Shown here: positions 7,901 through 15,766 of the stretch, piece by piece
Layout of the letters: every line of letters starts with the position of its first letter
Position numbering within the stretch: the stretch's first letter is position 1
Assembly: GCA_964538515.1 (NCBI GenBank)
Contig: CAZIEW010000074.1
Span: 1 to 27,854, forward strand
From: CALBZH01 sp964538515
GTDB lineage: Bacteria; Desulfobacterota; Syntrophobacteria; Syntrophobacterales; Syntrophobacteraceae
Direction of reading: 5' to 3'
DNA length: 27,854 bases
Translations under genes and position numbers: made by a program
Notes under the pieces: model-generated
What the model was told of the DNA's origin: nothing
Seen by the model: only the letters and a program-made list of their open reading frames with translations
Database searches by the model: none

Positions 7901-9985
7901 TCATCCCGTCTGGATCTTCTTGAAGTCAGCGACTTTCAGAAAGAGACTCTGGATGCGGGTCAGGAGCGCCAGCCGGTTGCGCCGAAGCGCTTCGTCCTTG
8001 TCCATCACCAGGACCGAATCGAAAAACCCGTCGATGAAGTCCTTGAGGCGCGACATGGCTTCGAGGGCGCCATCGTAGTCGGATTGTCTCACACAGCCTT
8101 CCACCACGCCCTCGGTGTCCTTGAGCGCCGAAAGCAGCGCCTGTTCGGCGGCGCTCTGGAGCAGCTCGGGAGAGACTGGCGTCGTCTCGGGCTCTTTGAT
8201 GATGTTCACCACGCGCTTGAAGGCGACGGCCAGGGAGTCGAAGTCGGGGCGTGCCTTGAAGGCGGCAACCGCACGGGCTCGAGCCACGGCGTCCACCAGG
8301 TCGTCGATGCCGATGCCGAGCGACGCGTCCACCACATCCGGGCCGAACCCCTCCTGGCTCACCAGGAAATGGTGCAGCCGGCCTTGGAAGAATTCGAGCA
8401 CTCCCTGTTTGACGGTATCTTTCGGCTCGGTCATTTTGGAGGCATGGAGCGGCATGGCCTGGTCGATGAATTCCGAAAGAGAGATGCGGAAAGGCTTTTC
8501 CAGGATGATCCGGATGATGCCAAGGGTCTGGCGGCGCAGGGCAAAGGGGTCGGCGGCGCCGGTCGGAATGAGGCCCACGCCGAAGCAGCCGACGATGGAA
8601 TCCATCTTGTCGGCGAGGCTGAGGAGGGATCCTTCCACGGACCCCGGAATCTCGCCGCCTGCCCGAATCGGGAGATAATGCTCATAGATGGCCTGGCACA
8701 CCGCTTCCGGCTCTCCCTGAAGGCGTGCGTAAGCTCGTCCCATGACGCCCTGGAGCTCGGGGAATTCCCCTACCATGCCCGTCACCAGGTCCGCCTTGCA
8801 CAGGTAGGCGGCCCGGAGGGTGGCTTCCACGTGCGCGGGAGCGAGTCGCTCGCCCAGCCACTTGGCCAGAGCGGTGAAGCGCTCGACCTTCTCCCAGCTT
8901 GTGCCCAGCTTGGAGTGGAACACCACCTGCTTGAGCTGCTCGGCGCGGTCTTCCAAGCGGACCTTCTGGTCTTCCTCGTAGTAGAAGCGGGCATCCTCGA
9001 GCCGCGCCCGCACCACGCGCGCATTGCCCGCCGCAACCACCGAAAAGTCCCGGGGCTTTGTATTGGCGACGGTAACGAAGTAGCGCAGCAGGTTGCCGTC
9101 CTGGCCCGTGATGGCAAAATAGCGTTGGTGCTTCTTGATGACCGTGATGAGCAGCTCCGGCGGGAGCGCCAGAAATTTTTCTTCGAATTCCCCGACCAGC
9201 GGCTGCGGGAATTCGACCAGGTGCGTGACTTCTTCGAGCAGCTCCTCATCTTCCAGGACCCTGCCGCCCACGCTTTTGGCCGCTTCCTCGATCCCCTGCT
9301 TGACCAGCGCCTTGCGCTCGGCCGTGTCCACGATGACGTAGTGCCGCTTGAGCGCTTCCTTGTGGCTCTGAAAGTCCTCGACGGTCAGCCATTGGGGGCT
9401 CAGGAAACGGTGGCCAAAGGAGCGATTCGAGCTCTGGATGTCACCGTACGTGAAGTCGAGCACGGTCTTTCCCAGCATGGCCGCGATGAAGAAGACGGGG
9501 CGGGTGAAGGTGACGTTGAGACTTCCCCAGCGCATGGACTTCGGAAAAGGGATGTGCGCGATGAAATCCGGGAGCATCTTTTCGAGGAGCTCCCGGGTGG
9601 GAAGCCCCGTCTCTTCCTTCAGGACGCACAGGTACTCCCCCTTGGGGGTCTGCTTGAAGGTGATGTCCTCGACCCGGACGCCCTGCCCTCTCGCAAAGCC
9701 TTCGGCGGCCTTGGTGGGGCGTCCTTGAGGATCAAAGCCCGCCTGCTTGGGGGGGCCCACCACCTCGATGGTGCAGGCTTCCTGGGCGGGAGCCACCTCC
9801 GGAATGCTCAGCACAAGCCGCCTCGGCGTCCCCGTCGTGAATGGCTCACCGTGCGCGATGCGATGCTCGTCCAGAAAACGCGTCATCTGGGCGGCCATGG
9901 CCGCCAAAGCGGGCTGTATGTACCCCGCGGGTATCTCTTCACTGCCGATCTCGAGGTAAAATGCTTCTCCCACGGTTTCCTCCAT
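7901..9985 (-). CDS. glyS: Glycyl-tRNA synthetase, beta subunit
   Basis: Beta chain of the bacterial alpha2beta2 glycyl-tRNA synthetase, responsible mainly for tRNA binding. The 694 residues match the family length. Recognisable parts are YLEIGSEEIPAGYIQPAL at the N-terminus, FLALPPELLITVIKKHQRYFA, ADLVTGMVGEFPELQGVMG, GLIPTGAADPFALRRQTLGI and a C-terminal anticodon-binding region (VMDKDEALRRNRLALL). It lies 9 bases downstream of glyQ in the usual order. The ATG at 9985 has no visible ribosome site, but the first codons contain GGAGG five bases before an in-frame GTG at 9973, so translation may begin there, four residues later. Confidence 0.97.
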   Translation of the reverse strand: MEETVGEAFYLEIGSEEIPAGYIQPALAAMAAQMTRFLDEHRIAHGEPFTTGTPRRLVLSIPEVAPAQEACTIEVVGPPKQAGFDPQGRPTKAAEGFARGQGVRVEDITFKQTPKGEYLCVLKEETGLPTRELLEKMLPDFIAHIPFPKSMRWGSLNVTFTRPVFFIAAMLGKTVLDFTYGDIQSSNRSFGHRFLSPQWLTVEDFQSHKEALKRHYVIVDTAERKALVKQGIEEAAKSVGGRVLEDEELLEEVTHLVEFPQPLVGEFEEKFLALPPELLITVIKKHQRYFAITGQDGNLLRYFVTVANTKPRDFSVVAAGNARVVRARLEDARFYYEEDQKVRLEDRAEQLKQVVFHSKLGTSWEKVERFTALAKWLGERLAPAHVEATLRAAYLCKADLVTGMVGEFPELQGVMGRAYARLQGEPEAVCQAIYEHYLPIRAGGEIPGSVEGSLLSLADKMDSIVGCFGVGLIPTGAADPFALRRQTLGIIRIILEKPFRISLSEFIDQAMPLHASKMTEPKDTVKQGVLEFFQGRLHHFLVSQEGFGPDVVDASLGIGIDDLVDAVARARAVAAFKARPDFDSLAVAFKRVVNIIKEPETTPVSPELLQSAAEQALLSALKDTEGVVEGCVRQSDYDGALEAMSRLKDFIDGFFDSVLVMDKDEALRRNRLALLTRIQSLFLKVADFKKIQTG

Positions 9986-9994
9986 CAGTGACCG

Positions 9995-10870
9995 TTAGTC
10001 CCATTTCTTGAGCAGGGGGAATCCCATTTTTTCACGCTGGTCCACGTACGCGTGCGCCACTAGCCGGGCCAGATTCCTCACCCGGGCGATGTAGTTGGTT
10101 CGTTCGGTGACGCTGATGGCGCCGCGGGCATCCAGCAGATTGAAGGCGTGCGAGCACTTGAGACAATAGTCATAGCTGGGCAGAACGAGCCCGCGCTCGT
10201 TCATGCGCATTGACTCCTTCTCGTACATGTTGAAGAGCTGCAGGAGCATGTCCACGTCGGCTTCTTCGAAATTGTAGTGGGACCATTCCACCTCGCCCTG
10301 GTGGTGGACGTCCCCATACGTCACGTTGCCGACCCACTTGAGGTCATAGACATTGTTGACGCCCTGGAGGTACATGGCGATGCGCTCGAGGCCGTAGGTG
10401 AGCTCCACGCTCACGGGGCTCAGGGCGATGCCCCCCACCTGCTGAAAGTAAGTGAACTGGGTGATCTCCATGCCGTCCAGCCAGACTTCCCAGCCAAGCC
10501 CGGAAGCCCCGAGGGTGGGGGATTCCCAGTCGTCCTCGACAAAACGGATATCGTGGTCAAGGGGGTCGATTCCCAAACTCTTCATGCTCTCCAGGTAAAG
10601 CCCCTGGGAATCCGGAGGCGACGGTTTGAGGATGACCTGGTACTGATAGTAATGCTGCAGACGGTTGGGGTTCTCCCCGTAACGGCCATCGGTCGGCCGC
10701 CGGGACGGCTCGACGTAAGCCACGTTGTAGGGCTCGGGTCCGAGGACTCGCAAAAACGTCGCGGGATTGAACGTCCCCGCTCCCACTTCCAGGTCGTAGG
10801 GCTGCTGGATCACGCATCCCCGGTCGGACCAGAATTTGTTCAACGCAAGGATCAGTTCCTGAAACGTCAT
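9995..10870 (-). CDS. glyQ: Glycyl-tRNA synthetase, alpha subunit
   Basis: Catalytic chain of the tetrameric glycyl-tRNA synthetase: activates glycine and charges tRNA-Gly together with GlyS. The 291-residue protein shows the class II core in the highly conserved form of this subunit: GCVIQQPYDLEVGAGTFNP, EPSRRPTDGRYGENPNR, HYYQYQVILKPSP, WLDGMEITQFTYFQQVGG, ELTYGLERIAMYLQ and SHAFNLLDARGAISVTER. ATG 10870 is chosen because AAGGAG lies six bases upstream and the family normally begins MTFQ; the longer reading frame upstream is not conserved in character. It is first in glyQ-glyS, probably driven by the promoter at 11056-11085. Confidence 0.98.
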   Translation of the reverse strand: MTFQELILALNKFWSDRGCVIQQPYDLEVGAGTFNPATFLRVLGPEPYNVAYVEPSRRPTDGRYGENPNRLQHYYQYQVILKPSPPDSQGLYLESMKSLGIDPLDHDIRFVEDDWESPTLGASGLGWEVWLDGMEITQFTYFQQVGGIALSPVSVELTYGLERIAMYLQGVNNVYDLKWVGNVTYGDVHHQGEVEWSHYNFEEADVDMLLQLFNMYEKESMRMNERGLVLPSYDYCLKCSHAFNLLDARGAISVTERTNYIARVRNLARLVAHAYVDQREKMGFPLLKKWD

Positions 10871-11390
10871 GGGCGGCTCCTTGTTCACTCTAATCGACAT
10901 CGGACTTCCCGGCGGGGCGCACCATGCGCGGGATTCCGCGGGAATGCCTCGAAAGAAACGGCTAAGGCAGCCAGAGATCAGCCTATTTGTACTGCGGCGA
11001 AGAAGGCCGGAACCGAGCTCACAGTCAGATTGGCGCAAAATAGCTACAGAATTCGGCTATAGACGTTGGCTCTCGATCTTGTCAAGGTGAAAAAGGACCG
11101 CATTTGTCCCACGTGCTGAGGCTCAGGGCCGCGACTGGGGATGATGTTGGTCTGCGCAATCGGCCCCTGGGAGCTTACCAGATTGTCATTGCTGTAACGT
11201 TATGATTTCGCTATGAGTATAGTCGAAAGGCGTGAGCCGTCCGGCGCCGTCTTGAGAACGCTTTGCTTAGCGCACCCCGCTTCTTCGTCGCGCCTTATCG
11301 GCTGGAATTCCCGGATGGGTACTGAAACAGGGACGGAGAGCTGAAGCCGACGGTCTGAAATCGCACCCTGGGAAAGGCTCGCAGACGCAT
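10871..11390. other. Divergent intergenic region between glyQ and the glycerate kinase
   Basis: This 520-base stretch holds a good minus-strand promoter for glyQS (11056-11085). Translation of both strands gives nothing resembling a known protein. No T-box-like sequence is visible before glyQ. On the plus side TTGTCA (11183-11188) lies near AT-rich TATGAT and TATAGT sequences, but none has proper promoter spacing, so no glycerate kinase promoter is called. Confidence 0.5.
11056..11085 (-). promoter_or_regulatory. Candidate sigma-70-type promoter for glyQS
   Basis: On the minus strand a perfect TTGACA (11085-11080) is followed after 18 bases by TATAGC (11061-11056, 4 of 6 to the -10 consensus). 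Transcription would start near 11049 and give a leader of about 180 bases before glyQ. It is the best promoter-like match in the window. Confidence 0.5.
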
Positions 11391-12722
11391 ATGGAGGTGA
11401 GCAGGAAGGCGATCCTTGAGCGAATGTTCTACGCGGGGCTCCGGGCCGTGGACCCGGGAGCGGCCGTCTGGCGCCATGTGCGGCGCGTGCAGAGCACGTT
11501 GCGGGTGGGCTATTGCGCCTATGACCTGAAGGGTGCCCGTCGCGTGGTCGTCGTGGGAGCCGGAAAGGCGGCGGCTCCGATGGCACGGGCTCTCGAAGGG
11601 ATCCTCGGAGATCGCCTCACCGGAGGGGTGGTCGTGGTCAAGTACGGCCACCGACTTCCTCTTGAACGGATCCGGATTCTTGAGGCCGGCCATCCCCTGC
11701 CGGACGAGAACGGTCTGAGGGCTGCCGAAGCCGTTCTCCAGGAGCTGGAGGGTTGTACCGAAGATGACCTGGCCATCGGCGTCTTTTCGGGGGGCGCCAG
11801 CGCGCTGCTGCCCGCGCCACGGTCGCCCATCGGTCTTGCGGACAAACAGGCCACCACCCAGTTGCTGTTGGAATGCGGCGCGACGATCCGTGAAATCAAC
11901 GCCATCCGAAAGCACCTGTCGCGCCTGAAGGGAGGGGGGCTTGCTCTGGCGGCCCACCCCGCTATGGTTGTGTCCCTCTTTCTGTCGGATGTCGTTGGAG
12001 ACTCCCTGGATGTGATCGCATCGGGACCGACCGTGGCGGATCCCTCCACCTTTGGCGACTGCATCGACATCCTTGAGAGGCATTCCATCGTGTCAAAGGT
12101 CCCTGGCCGGGTGCTTGAAATCCTCCATCGAGGTCTCAATCGAGAAGAGCCCGAGACCGTCAAGCCGGACCACCCCGCTCTCAGGCGCGTGCAGAACGTT
12201 CTGGTGGGCAACAACCGGTCGGCCCTGTTTGCCGCGCGCGATGAAGCCGTGTCGCTGGGATACAAGCCGCTTGTTCTGACGTCGCAGCTCCAGGGGGAAG
12301 CCCGGGAGGTCGCCGGCTTCATCGCCGCCGTGGCCCGAGAAATCCTCGCCTCCGACCATCCCGTGCGTCCCCCGGCCTGCATTTTGGCCGGCGGGGAGCC
12401 CACGGTGATCGTCAAGGGAGACGGCAAGGGGGGGCGCGCCCAGGAGCTGGCGCTGGCTGCGGCTATAGCCATCGACGGCCTCGAGGGCATCTCTCTCCTG
12501 TGCGCCGGAACGGATGGAACCGACGGTCCGACCGATGCGGCGGGCGCCTTTGCGGACGGAGCCACCTGCAGCCGTGCACGGCAGATTGGGCTGGCCCCCG
12601 CCGATCATCTGGCGCGAAACGACTCGTACCCGTTCTTTAAAGCCCTGGGGGACCTGTTCGTCTCCGGCCCCACGAGAACGAACGTCATGGACCTGGTTTG
12701 CATGCTGGTCGAAAGGCGCTGA
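11391..12722 (+). CDS. Glycerate 2-kinase (MOFRL family)
   Basis: ATP-dependent phosphorylation of D-glycerate, in this family normally to 2-phosphoglycerate. The 443 residues fit the DUF4147 plus MOFRL architecture. The N-terminal domain has VVVVGAGKAAAPMARALE, EAGHPLPDENG, VFSGGASALLP and INAIRKHLSRLKGGGLA. The C-terminal part has LSDVVGDSLDVIASGPT, GGEPTVIVKGDGKGGRAQEL and CAGTDGTDGPTDAAGAFAD, the last two close to the family consensus. The start is ATG 11391, with GGAAAGG some 14 bases upstream. A glyoxylate/hydroxypyruvate reductase-type gene 652 bases downstream would make its substrate. The two may once have been closer, since the spacer contains remnants of other genes. Confidence 0.93.
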   Translation: MEVSRKAILERMFYAGLRAVDPGAAVWRHVRRVQSTLRVGYCAYDLKGARRVVVVGAGKAAAPMARALEGILGDRLTGGVVVVKYGHRLPLERIRILEAGHPLPDENGLRAAEAVLQELEGCTEDDLAIGVFSGGASALLPAPRSPIGLADKQATTQLLLECGATIREINAIRKHLSRLKGGGLALAAHPAMVVSLFLSDVVGDSLDVIASGPTVADPSTFGDCIDILERHSIVSKVPGRVLEILHRGLNREEPETVKPDHPALRRVQNVLVGNNRSALFAARDEAVSLGYKPLVLTSQLQGEAREVAGFIAAVAREILASDHPVRPPACILAGGEPTVIVKGDGKGGRAQELALAAAIAIDGLEGISLLCAGTDGTDGPTDAAGAFADGATCSRARQIGLAPADHLARNDSYPFFKALGDLFVSGPTRTNVMDLVCMLVERR

Positions 12723-12880
12723 CCGCGGGTCTCACTTTGACGATCATGTCCACGAGGATGCTGATCGACTTGCCTGCGTGCCGCGGGCTAAGCGAAGCCG
12801 GCCCGTGTCCTTTGAGCGCCTGCTGCGATTGGTTGCGAGGCACGGGGCGGGTTCCTGTTTTCCATGTGGGGGAGGACCGG

Positions 12881-12955
12881 ATGGAGATCAGAGCGAAGCG
12901 GGTCTATGAGCCCGCCGAGCCCTTGGATGGTGCCCGCTTCGTAACTTCTCAATAA
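12881..12955 (+). pseudogene. N-terminal remnant of a DUF488 (YeaO-like) gene
   Basis: A 24-codon reading frame starts at ATG 12881 after a strong ribosome site (GGGGGAGG, 5 bases away) and ends in TAA at 12953-12955. The peptide begins MEIRAKRVYEPAEPLDGARF, which matches the conserved opening of DUF488 proteins (E. coli YeaO begins MNIQCKRVYDPAEQSDGYR). Homology stops where the family would continue with VLVDRLWPRG, and no later part of the domain was found in the next 400 bases in any frame. The function of DUF488 is unknown. It ends 31 bases before the palindromic repeat. The reading as a truncated gene is inference from the match to the family opening. Confidence 0.55.
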
Positions 12956-12986
12956 CCGTGGGCAAGCGTGTTTATCGTCGCGTAGC

Positions 12987-13052
12987 TGTAGGTCGGGTTT
13001 ACAACCCGACATCCTTGACCCGTAGCCTGTCGGGATAGAATCCCGACCTACA
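12987..13052. repeat. REP/MITE-like double-hairpin element
   Basis: The 66-base element is bounded by exact inverted ends TGTAGGTCGGG (12987-12997) and CCCGACCTACA (13042-13052). Inside are two 8-bp hairpins: GTCGGGTT/AACCCGAC (12992-12999 and 13003-13010) and GTCGGGAT/ATCCCGAC (13029-13036 and 13040-13047), each with a 3-base loop. Such paired hairpins with GTAGG-type ends resemble REP/BIME elements mobilised by RAYT transposases; no transposase gene is present here. It lies exactly between two gene remnants. Confidence 0.75.
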
Positions 13053-13062
13053 CCGATTGAGG

Positions 13063-13236
13063 AGTAGTTACAGTCTTTTTGCGGGAATCTCGCTCGAGGG
13101 TACGGTGATCGTGAGCAGAGACGGTGCAACCGTCCGGTACCATGGCCGATCCGTCACACCGGGGGAGATCCTTGCGGGCAGGGTCAGGCCGCCAGCTTCG
13201 GCCCAACCGCTTGAGAGCCTTCTTGCGAGGAAATGA
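13063..13236 (+). pseudogene. C-terminal remnant of a SYLF (Ysc84) domain gene
   Basis: A frame without its own start runs from the edge of the palindromic element to TGA at 13234-13236. It encodes LFAGISLEGTVIVSRDG, then VRYHGRSVTPGEIL and a short proline- and leucine-rich tail. This matches the end of the SYLF lipid-binding domain, whose signature is GLFAGISLEG followed by a YG/FY-type segment and a DIL/EIL motif (human SH3YL1 has SRGLFAGISLEG). Bacterial members are typically exported proteins of about 200-250 residues. Only about 55 residues remain, and no N-terminal part was found nearby, so this looks like a deletion product. Confidence 0.65.
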
Positions 13237-13374
13237 TGAATCGCGTACTCTCAAGCCAGGGTGGAGCCGCGTTTCAGGAAGCGACCCCACCGGGGTGGCA
13301 ATTGGGATTTCGGGCACACAGTCGCGTGCATGCATTGTCGTCGAAGGAGCTCCTGGTTTCGAGAGGACGCAGGG

Positions 13375-14355
13375 ATGAAGGTCTTATCCACGATTCGGCT
13401 GCCGGCTGAGCTTCGGGCCAAGATCGAAGCCGAGCATCAGTTCGAGATGCACCCCGAAGATCAGCCCATGGAGAGGGATCGGTTGGTCGACGTCATCGGA
13501 AGCGTCGAGGGGCTCCTGTGCACCATCACCGACCGCATCGACGAAAGTCTCATGGCGCGCGCGGGAAGGCTGAAGGTCATCGCCAACTTCGGGGTGGGCT
13601 TCGATCACATCGACGTGGCGGCCGCCACGCGACGATCCATTCTGGTGACGAACACGCCGGGTGTGCTGACGGATGCGACGGCGGACCTCGCGTTCGCCCT
13701 GATCATGAGCCTCGCGCGCCGGGTCGTGGAAGGAGACCGGATGATCCGGGAAGGGCAGTTCAAGTACTGGGCGCCCTTTCACTTCCTGGGATCGCAGGTC
13801 GCCGGCAAGACCCTGGGAATCGTCGGGATGGGACGGATCGGGCAGGCGGTCGCCAAGCGGGCGTCGGGCTTCGAGATGCGGGTGCTCTACCACAGCCGGC
13901 GCTCGCTGGACTTGGACAGAGAGCGGCGGCTCGGCGCATCCCGAGCTGCGCTGGAGGATCTGCTGCGGGAATCTGATTTCGTGAGTCTCCACGTGCCGCT
14001 CACCCCCGAAACCTGGCACCTCATCAGTCGGCGGGAGCTGGAGACCATGAAGCCTTCGGCTTGCTTGATCAACACGGCTCGAGGCCCGGTCGTGGACGAG
14101 GCTGCGCTTGTGGGCGCCCTCAAGCAAGGCCTGATCCACGGGGCCGGGCTGGATGTCTATGAAAACGAGCCCGAGCTGACTCCTGGTCTTGCCGCCTTGG
14201 ATAACGTCGTCCTGTTGCCGCACGTCGGGAGCGCTACGGTTGAAACCCGTACCCTGATGGCGTCCATGGCCGTGGAGAATCTGCTCGCCGGTCTCCGCGG
14301 AGAAAAGCCGCCCAACGGCCTCAATTGGCCGGACCCCATCTCAGGAAGAGCGTGA
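13375..14355 (+). CDS. D-2-hydroxyacid dehydrogenase (glyoxylate/hydroxypyruvate reductase type)
   Basis: NAD(P)H-dependent reduction of a 2-oxoacid, most likely glyoxylate or hydroxypyruvate to glycolate or D-glycerate. The 326 residues show the family layout: an N-terminal catalytic domain with ANFGVGFDHID, the Rossmann motif GIVGMGRIGQAVAKR, LINTARGPVVDEAAL with the substrate-binding Arg, DVYENEPE with the catalytic Glu and LLPHVGSAT with the catalytic His. The PHxGSAT form and the short length favour glyoxylate/hydroxypyruvate reductase over phosphoglycerate dehydrogenase, which usually has an ACT domain. ATG 13375 has GAGAGG 8 bases upstream. The next gene's likely GTG start overlaps its stop, so the two are probably coupled. 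Confidence 0.9.
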   Translation: MKVLSTIRLPAELRAKIEAEHQFEMHPEDQPMERDRLVDVIGSVEGLLCTITDRIDESLMARAGRLKVIANFGVGFDHIDVAAATRRSILVTNTPGVLTDATADLAFALIMSLARRVVEGDRMIREGQFKYWAPFHFLGSQVAGKTLGIVGMGRIGQAVAKRASGFEMRVLYHSRRSLDLDRERRLGASRAALEDLLRESDFVSLHVPLTPETWHLISRRELETMKPSACLINTARGPVVDEAALVGALKQGLIHGAGLDVYENEPELTPGLAALDNVVLLPHVGSATVETRTLMASMAVENLLAGLRGEKPPNGLNWPDPISGRA

Positions 14356-14969
14356 AACCCAAGATGCAAGACGATTCGTTTCTCGAAGCGCTGCGGCGCC
14401 CGCAGCCGGACCCCGGTGGCGGGTCCGCCGCAGCCCACGGGGCCCTGCTGGCGCTCGCTGTTCTGGAGAAGATCCTCCGCCTGGAGGGCTCGCGCCACGC
14501 GGCGGACGGCGAAGCGGGGCAATCGTGGCGTGCTGCTTTGGTGCAGCTGGAGAAGCTGAACGGAATCTTCCTGGAGCTGCGGGAGCGCGATGTGCGTGCC
14601 TATCAGGGACTGGCAGAGGAGATGGCCAAAGGGGAGCGGGATTCCGAGGCGTTCGCCTTGGCAATCGAGGAGGCCATTGCCTGCCCCCATGCAATCATGC
14701 AGGGCTCACTTGAGGCCCTCGAATTGCTGAAGCAAGCCGGGAGCGGATGCAAGCGTCATCTTGTCGCTGACGTTCAAGTGGCGTGCGAGCTTATCGGCGC
14801 GGCCCTACTCGGGGCGTTTCACATCGGTTCCGCCAACCTTTTCCTGATCACGGACAAGGCGTGCCGCAACGAATGGACCGAACGGCTCTCACACCACAGG
14901 GCCCATGGGGAGCGGAGCCTTTCGGAAGTGAGACATGCACTGGAGCTCCGTTATGCAACTGGCCGCTGA
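14352..14969 (+). CDS. Cyclodeaminase/cyclohydrolase family protein (methenyl-THF cyclohydrolase FchA-like)
   Basis: A protein of about 205 residues of the formiminotransferase-cyclodeaminase fold. Stand-alone members act as methenyltetrahydrofolate cyclohydrolase (FchA) or formimino-THF cyclodeaminase. The signature is PDPGGGSAAAHGALLALAV near residue 18. The remainder is helical, with a late segment ACELIGAALLGAFHIGSANL that fits the family's last helices. GTG 14352 is preferred: it overlaps the preceding TGA (GTGA) and has AGGA five bases upstream; ATG 14364 is the alternative. The next gene starts 17 bases before this one ends. With no formiminotransferase or histidine-degradation gene nearby, a role in folate one-carbon interconversion is more likely than histidine catabolism, but this is inference. 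Confidence 0.82.
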   Translation: MKPKMQDDSFLEALRRPQPDPGGGSAAAHGALLALAVLEKILRLEGSRHAADGEAGQSWRAALVQLEKLNGIFLELRERDVRAYQGLAEEMAKGERDSEAFALAIEEAIACPHAIMQGSLEALELLKQAGSGCKRHLVADVQVACELIGAALLGAFHIGSANLFLITDKACRNEWTERLSHHRAHGERSLSEVRHALELRYATGR

Positions 14970-15717
14970 CAACCTGCACGCCCTCAACCCCATTGTGAGC
15001 GAGGCGCTGCGGAAGCTCGACCCGAAGCCACTGCAGGACCTGGTCAAGCGCTGCGAGGTCCCGGGGGTGCACTACATCGACATCAACCCGGGCTACCTTT
15101 CCGCCCGAAACGAGGACCGAATGGCCTTCATGGTCGAGGCGGTTCAGGAGGTGACCCAGCGGCGGCTGATCCTGGACAGCCCCAATTCCAGGCTGCTCGC
15201 CAAAGGGCTCGCCGTCTGCCGGGAGAAGCCGATCCTGAACGCCCTTTCCCTCGAGGAGCACAAGATCGAGGAGATCCTTCCCCTGGCGGCCGAGCATGGG
15301 ACCGAGCTCGTGCTGCTGCTTATGGACGAGCGGTCCATGGTGCCCCCGACCCTGGAGGGGCGGCTGGCCATCGCGGCGGAGCTCCGCGAGCGGGCCGTCG
15401 GAGCCGGTATCCGGGAGGAGGATCTCATCTTTGATCCGGTACTTCCCAATTTGACGTGGCTCGATGGGGCGGCGCAGGTGAAGGAAGTCGTTCGAACGGT
15501 CCGAATGCTGTCGGGCTGGTCGCTCTTTCCCGAGCCCGTTCGGACCATGGTGGGCCTTTCGAACCTGAGAAGCGGGCAGCGGCATCTCTACCCCGTGAGC
15601 GTCGAGACGTCCTGCCTCACCCTGCTCGCCGGGGCCGGGCTCTCGATGGCGCTCGTCAATGTCCTGCAGCCCGAGCTGATCAGGGCCTACCAGGTGATCA
15701 AGCAATTTGCCTCGTGA
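14953..15717 (+). CDS. Methyltetrahydrofolate methyltransferase-like protein (AcsE/MeTr, dihydropteroate synthase fold)
   Basis: A 254-residue TIM-barrel protein resembling the methyltransferase that moves the methyl group of methyl-THF to a corrinoid iron-sulfur protein in the Wood-Ljungdahl pathway. Segments match the Moorella enzyme (recalled) in order: HYIDINPGYLS, LILDSPNS with the pterin-binding Asp, ILNALSLEEHK with the conserved Asn, IFDPVLPN with the second Asp and MVGLSNLRSG with the Asn of the GLSN motif. The N-terminal GERIN signature is replaced by ADNLH at the same position. ATG 14953 is chosen because GGAG lies 7 bases upstream and it aligns with the family start; ATG 14935 is less likely. 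No corrinoid protein gene is nearby, so the methyl acceptor is unknown. Many relatives are annotated simply as dihydropteroate synthase. Confidence 0.8.
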   Translation: MQLAADNLHALNPIVSEALRKLDPKPLQDLVKRCEVPGVHYIDINPGYLSARNEDRMAFMVEAVQEVTQRRLILDSPNSRLLAKGLAVCREKPILNALSLEEHKIEEILPLAAEHGTELVLLLMDERSMVPPTLEGRLAIAAELRERAVGAGIREEDLIFDPVLPNLTWLDGAAQVKEVVRTVRMLSGWSLFPEPVRTMVGLSNLRSGQRHLYPVSVETSCLTLLAGAGLSMALVNVLQPELIRAYQVIKQFAS

Positions 15718-15766
15718 CCGCAAACCACGACCAAACCGGCTTGCGGGCGGAAACCATGGAGGAGCA

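Larger units (their letters stand above)
12723..13374. other. Decayed intergenic region with gene remnants and a palindromic repeat
   Basis: These 652 bases separate the glycerate kinase from the 2-hydroxyacid dehydrogenase. They contain a DUF488-like N-terminal remnant (12881-12955), a double-hairpin repeat (12987-13052) and a SYLF-domain C-terminal remnant (13063-13236). Nothing is recognised in 12723-12880 or 13237-13374 apart from the GAGAGG ribosome site of the next gene at 13361-13366. A small dyad GACGGT/ACCGTC (13120-13134) lies inside the SYLF remnant and is probably incidental. Confidence 0.6.

Noticed and set aside
7673..9991. Long plus-strand open frame (772 codons) opposite glyS
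   Set aside because: It is the mirror of the well-conserved glyS frame in GC-rich DNA; the translation resembles no known protein.
10871..11080. T-box or other riboswitch in the glyQ leader
   Set aside because: No T-box consensus, specifier-loop pattern or terminator/antiterminator pair was visible in the leader.
12698..12955. An 85-codon plus-strand gene covering the DUF488 remnant
   Set aside because: Only the part from ATG 12881 resembles a protein family and has a ribosome site; the upstream part overlaps the glycerate kinase and looks non-coding.
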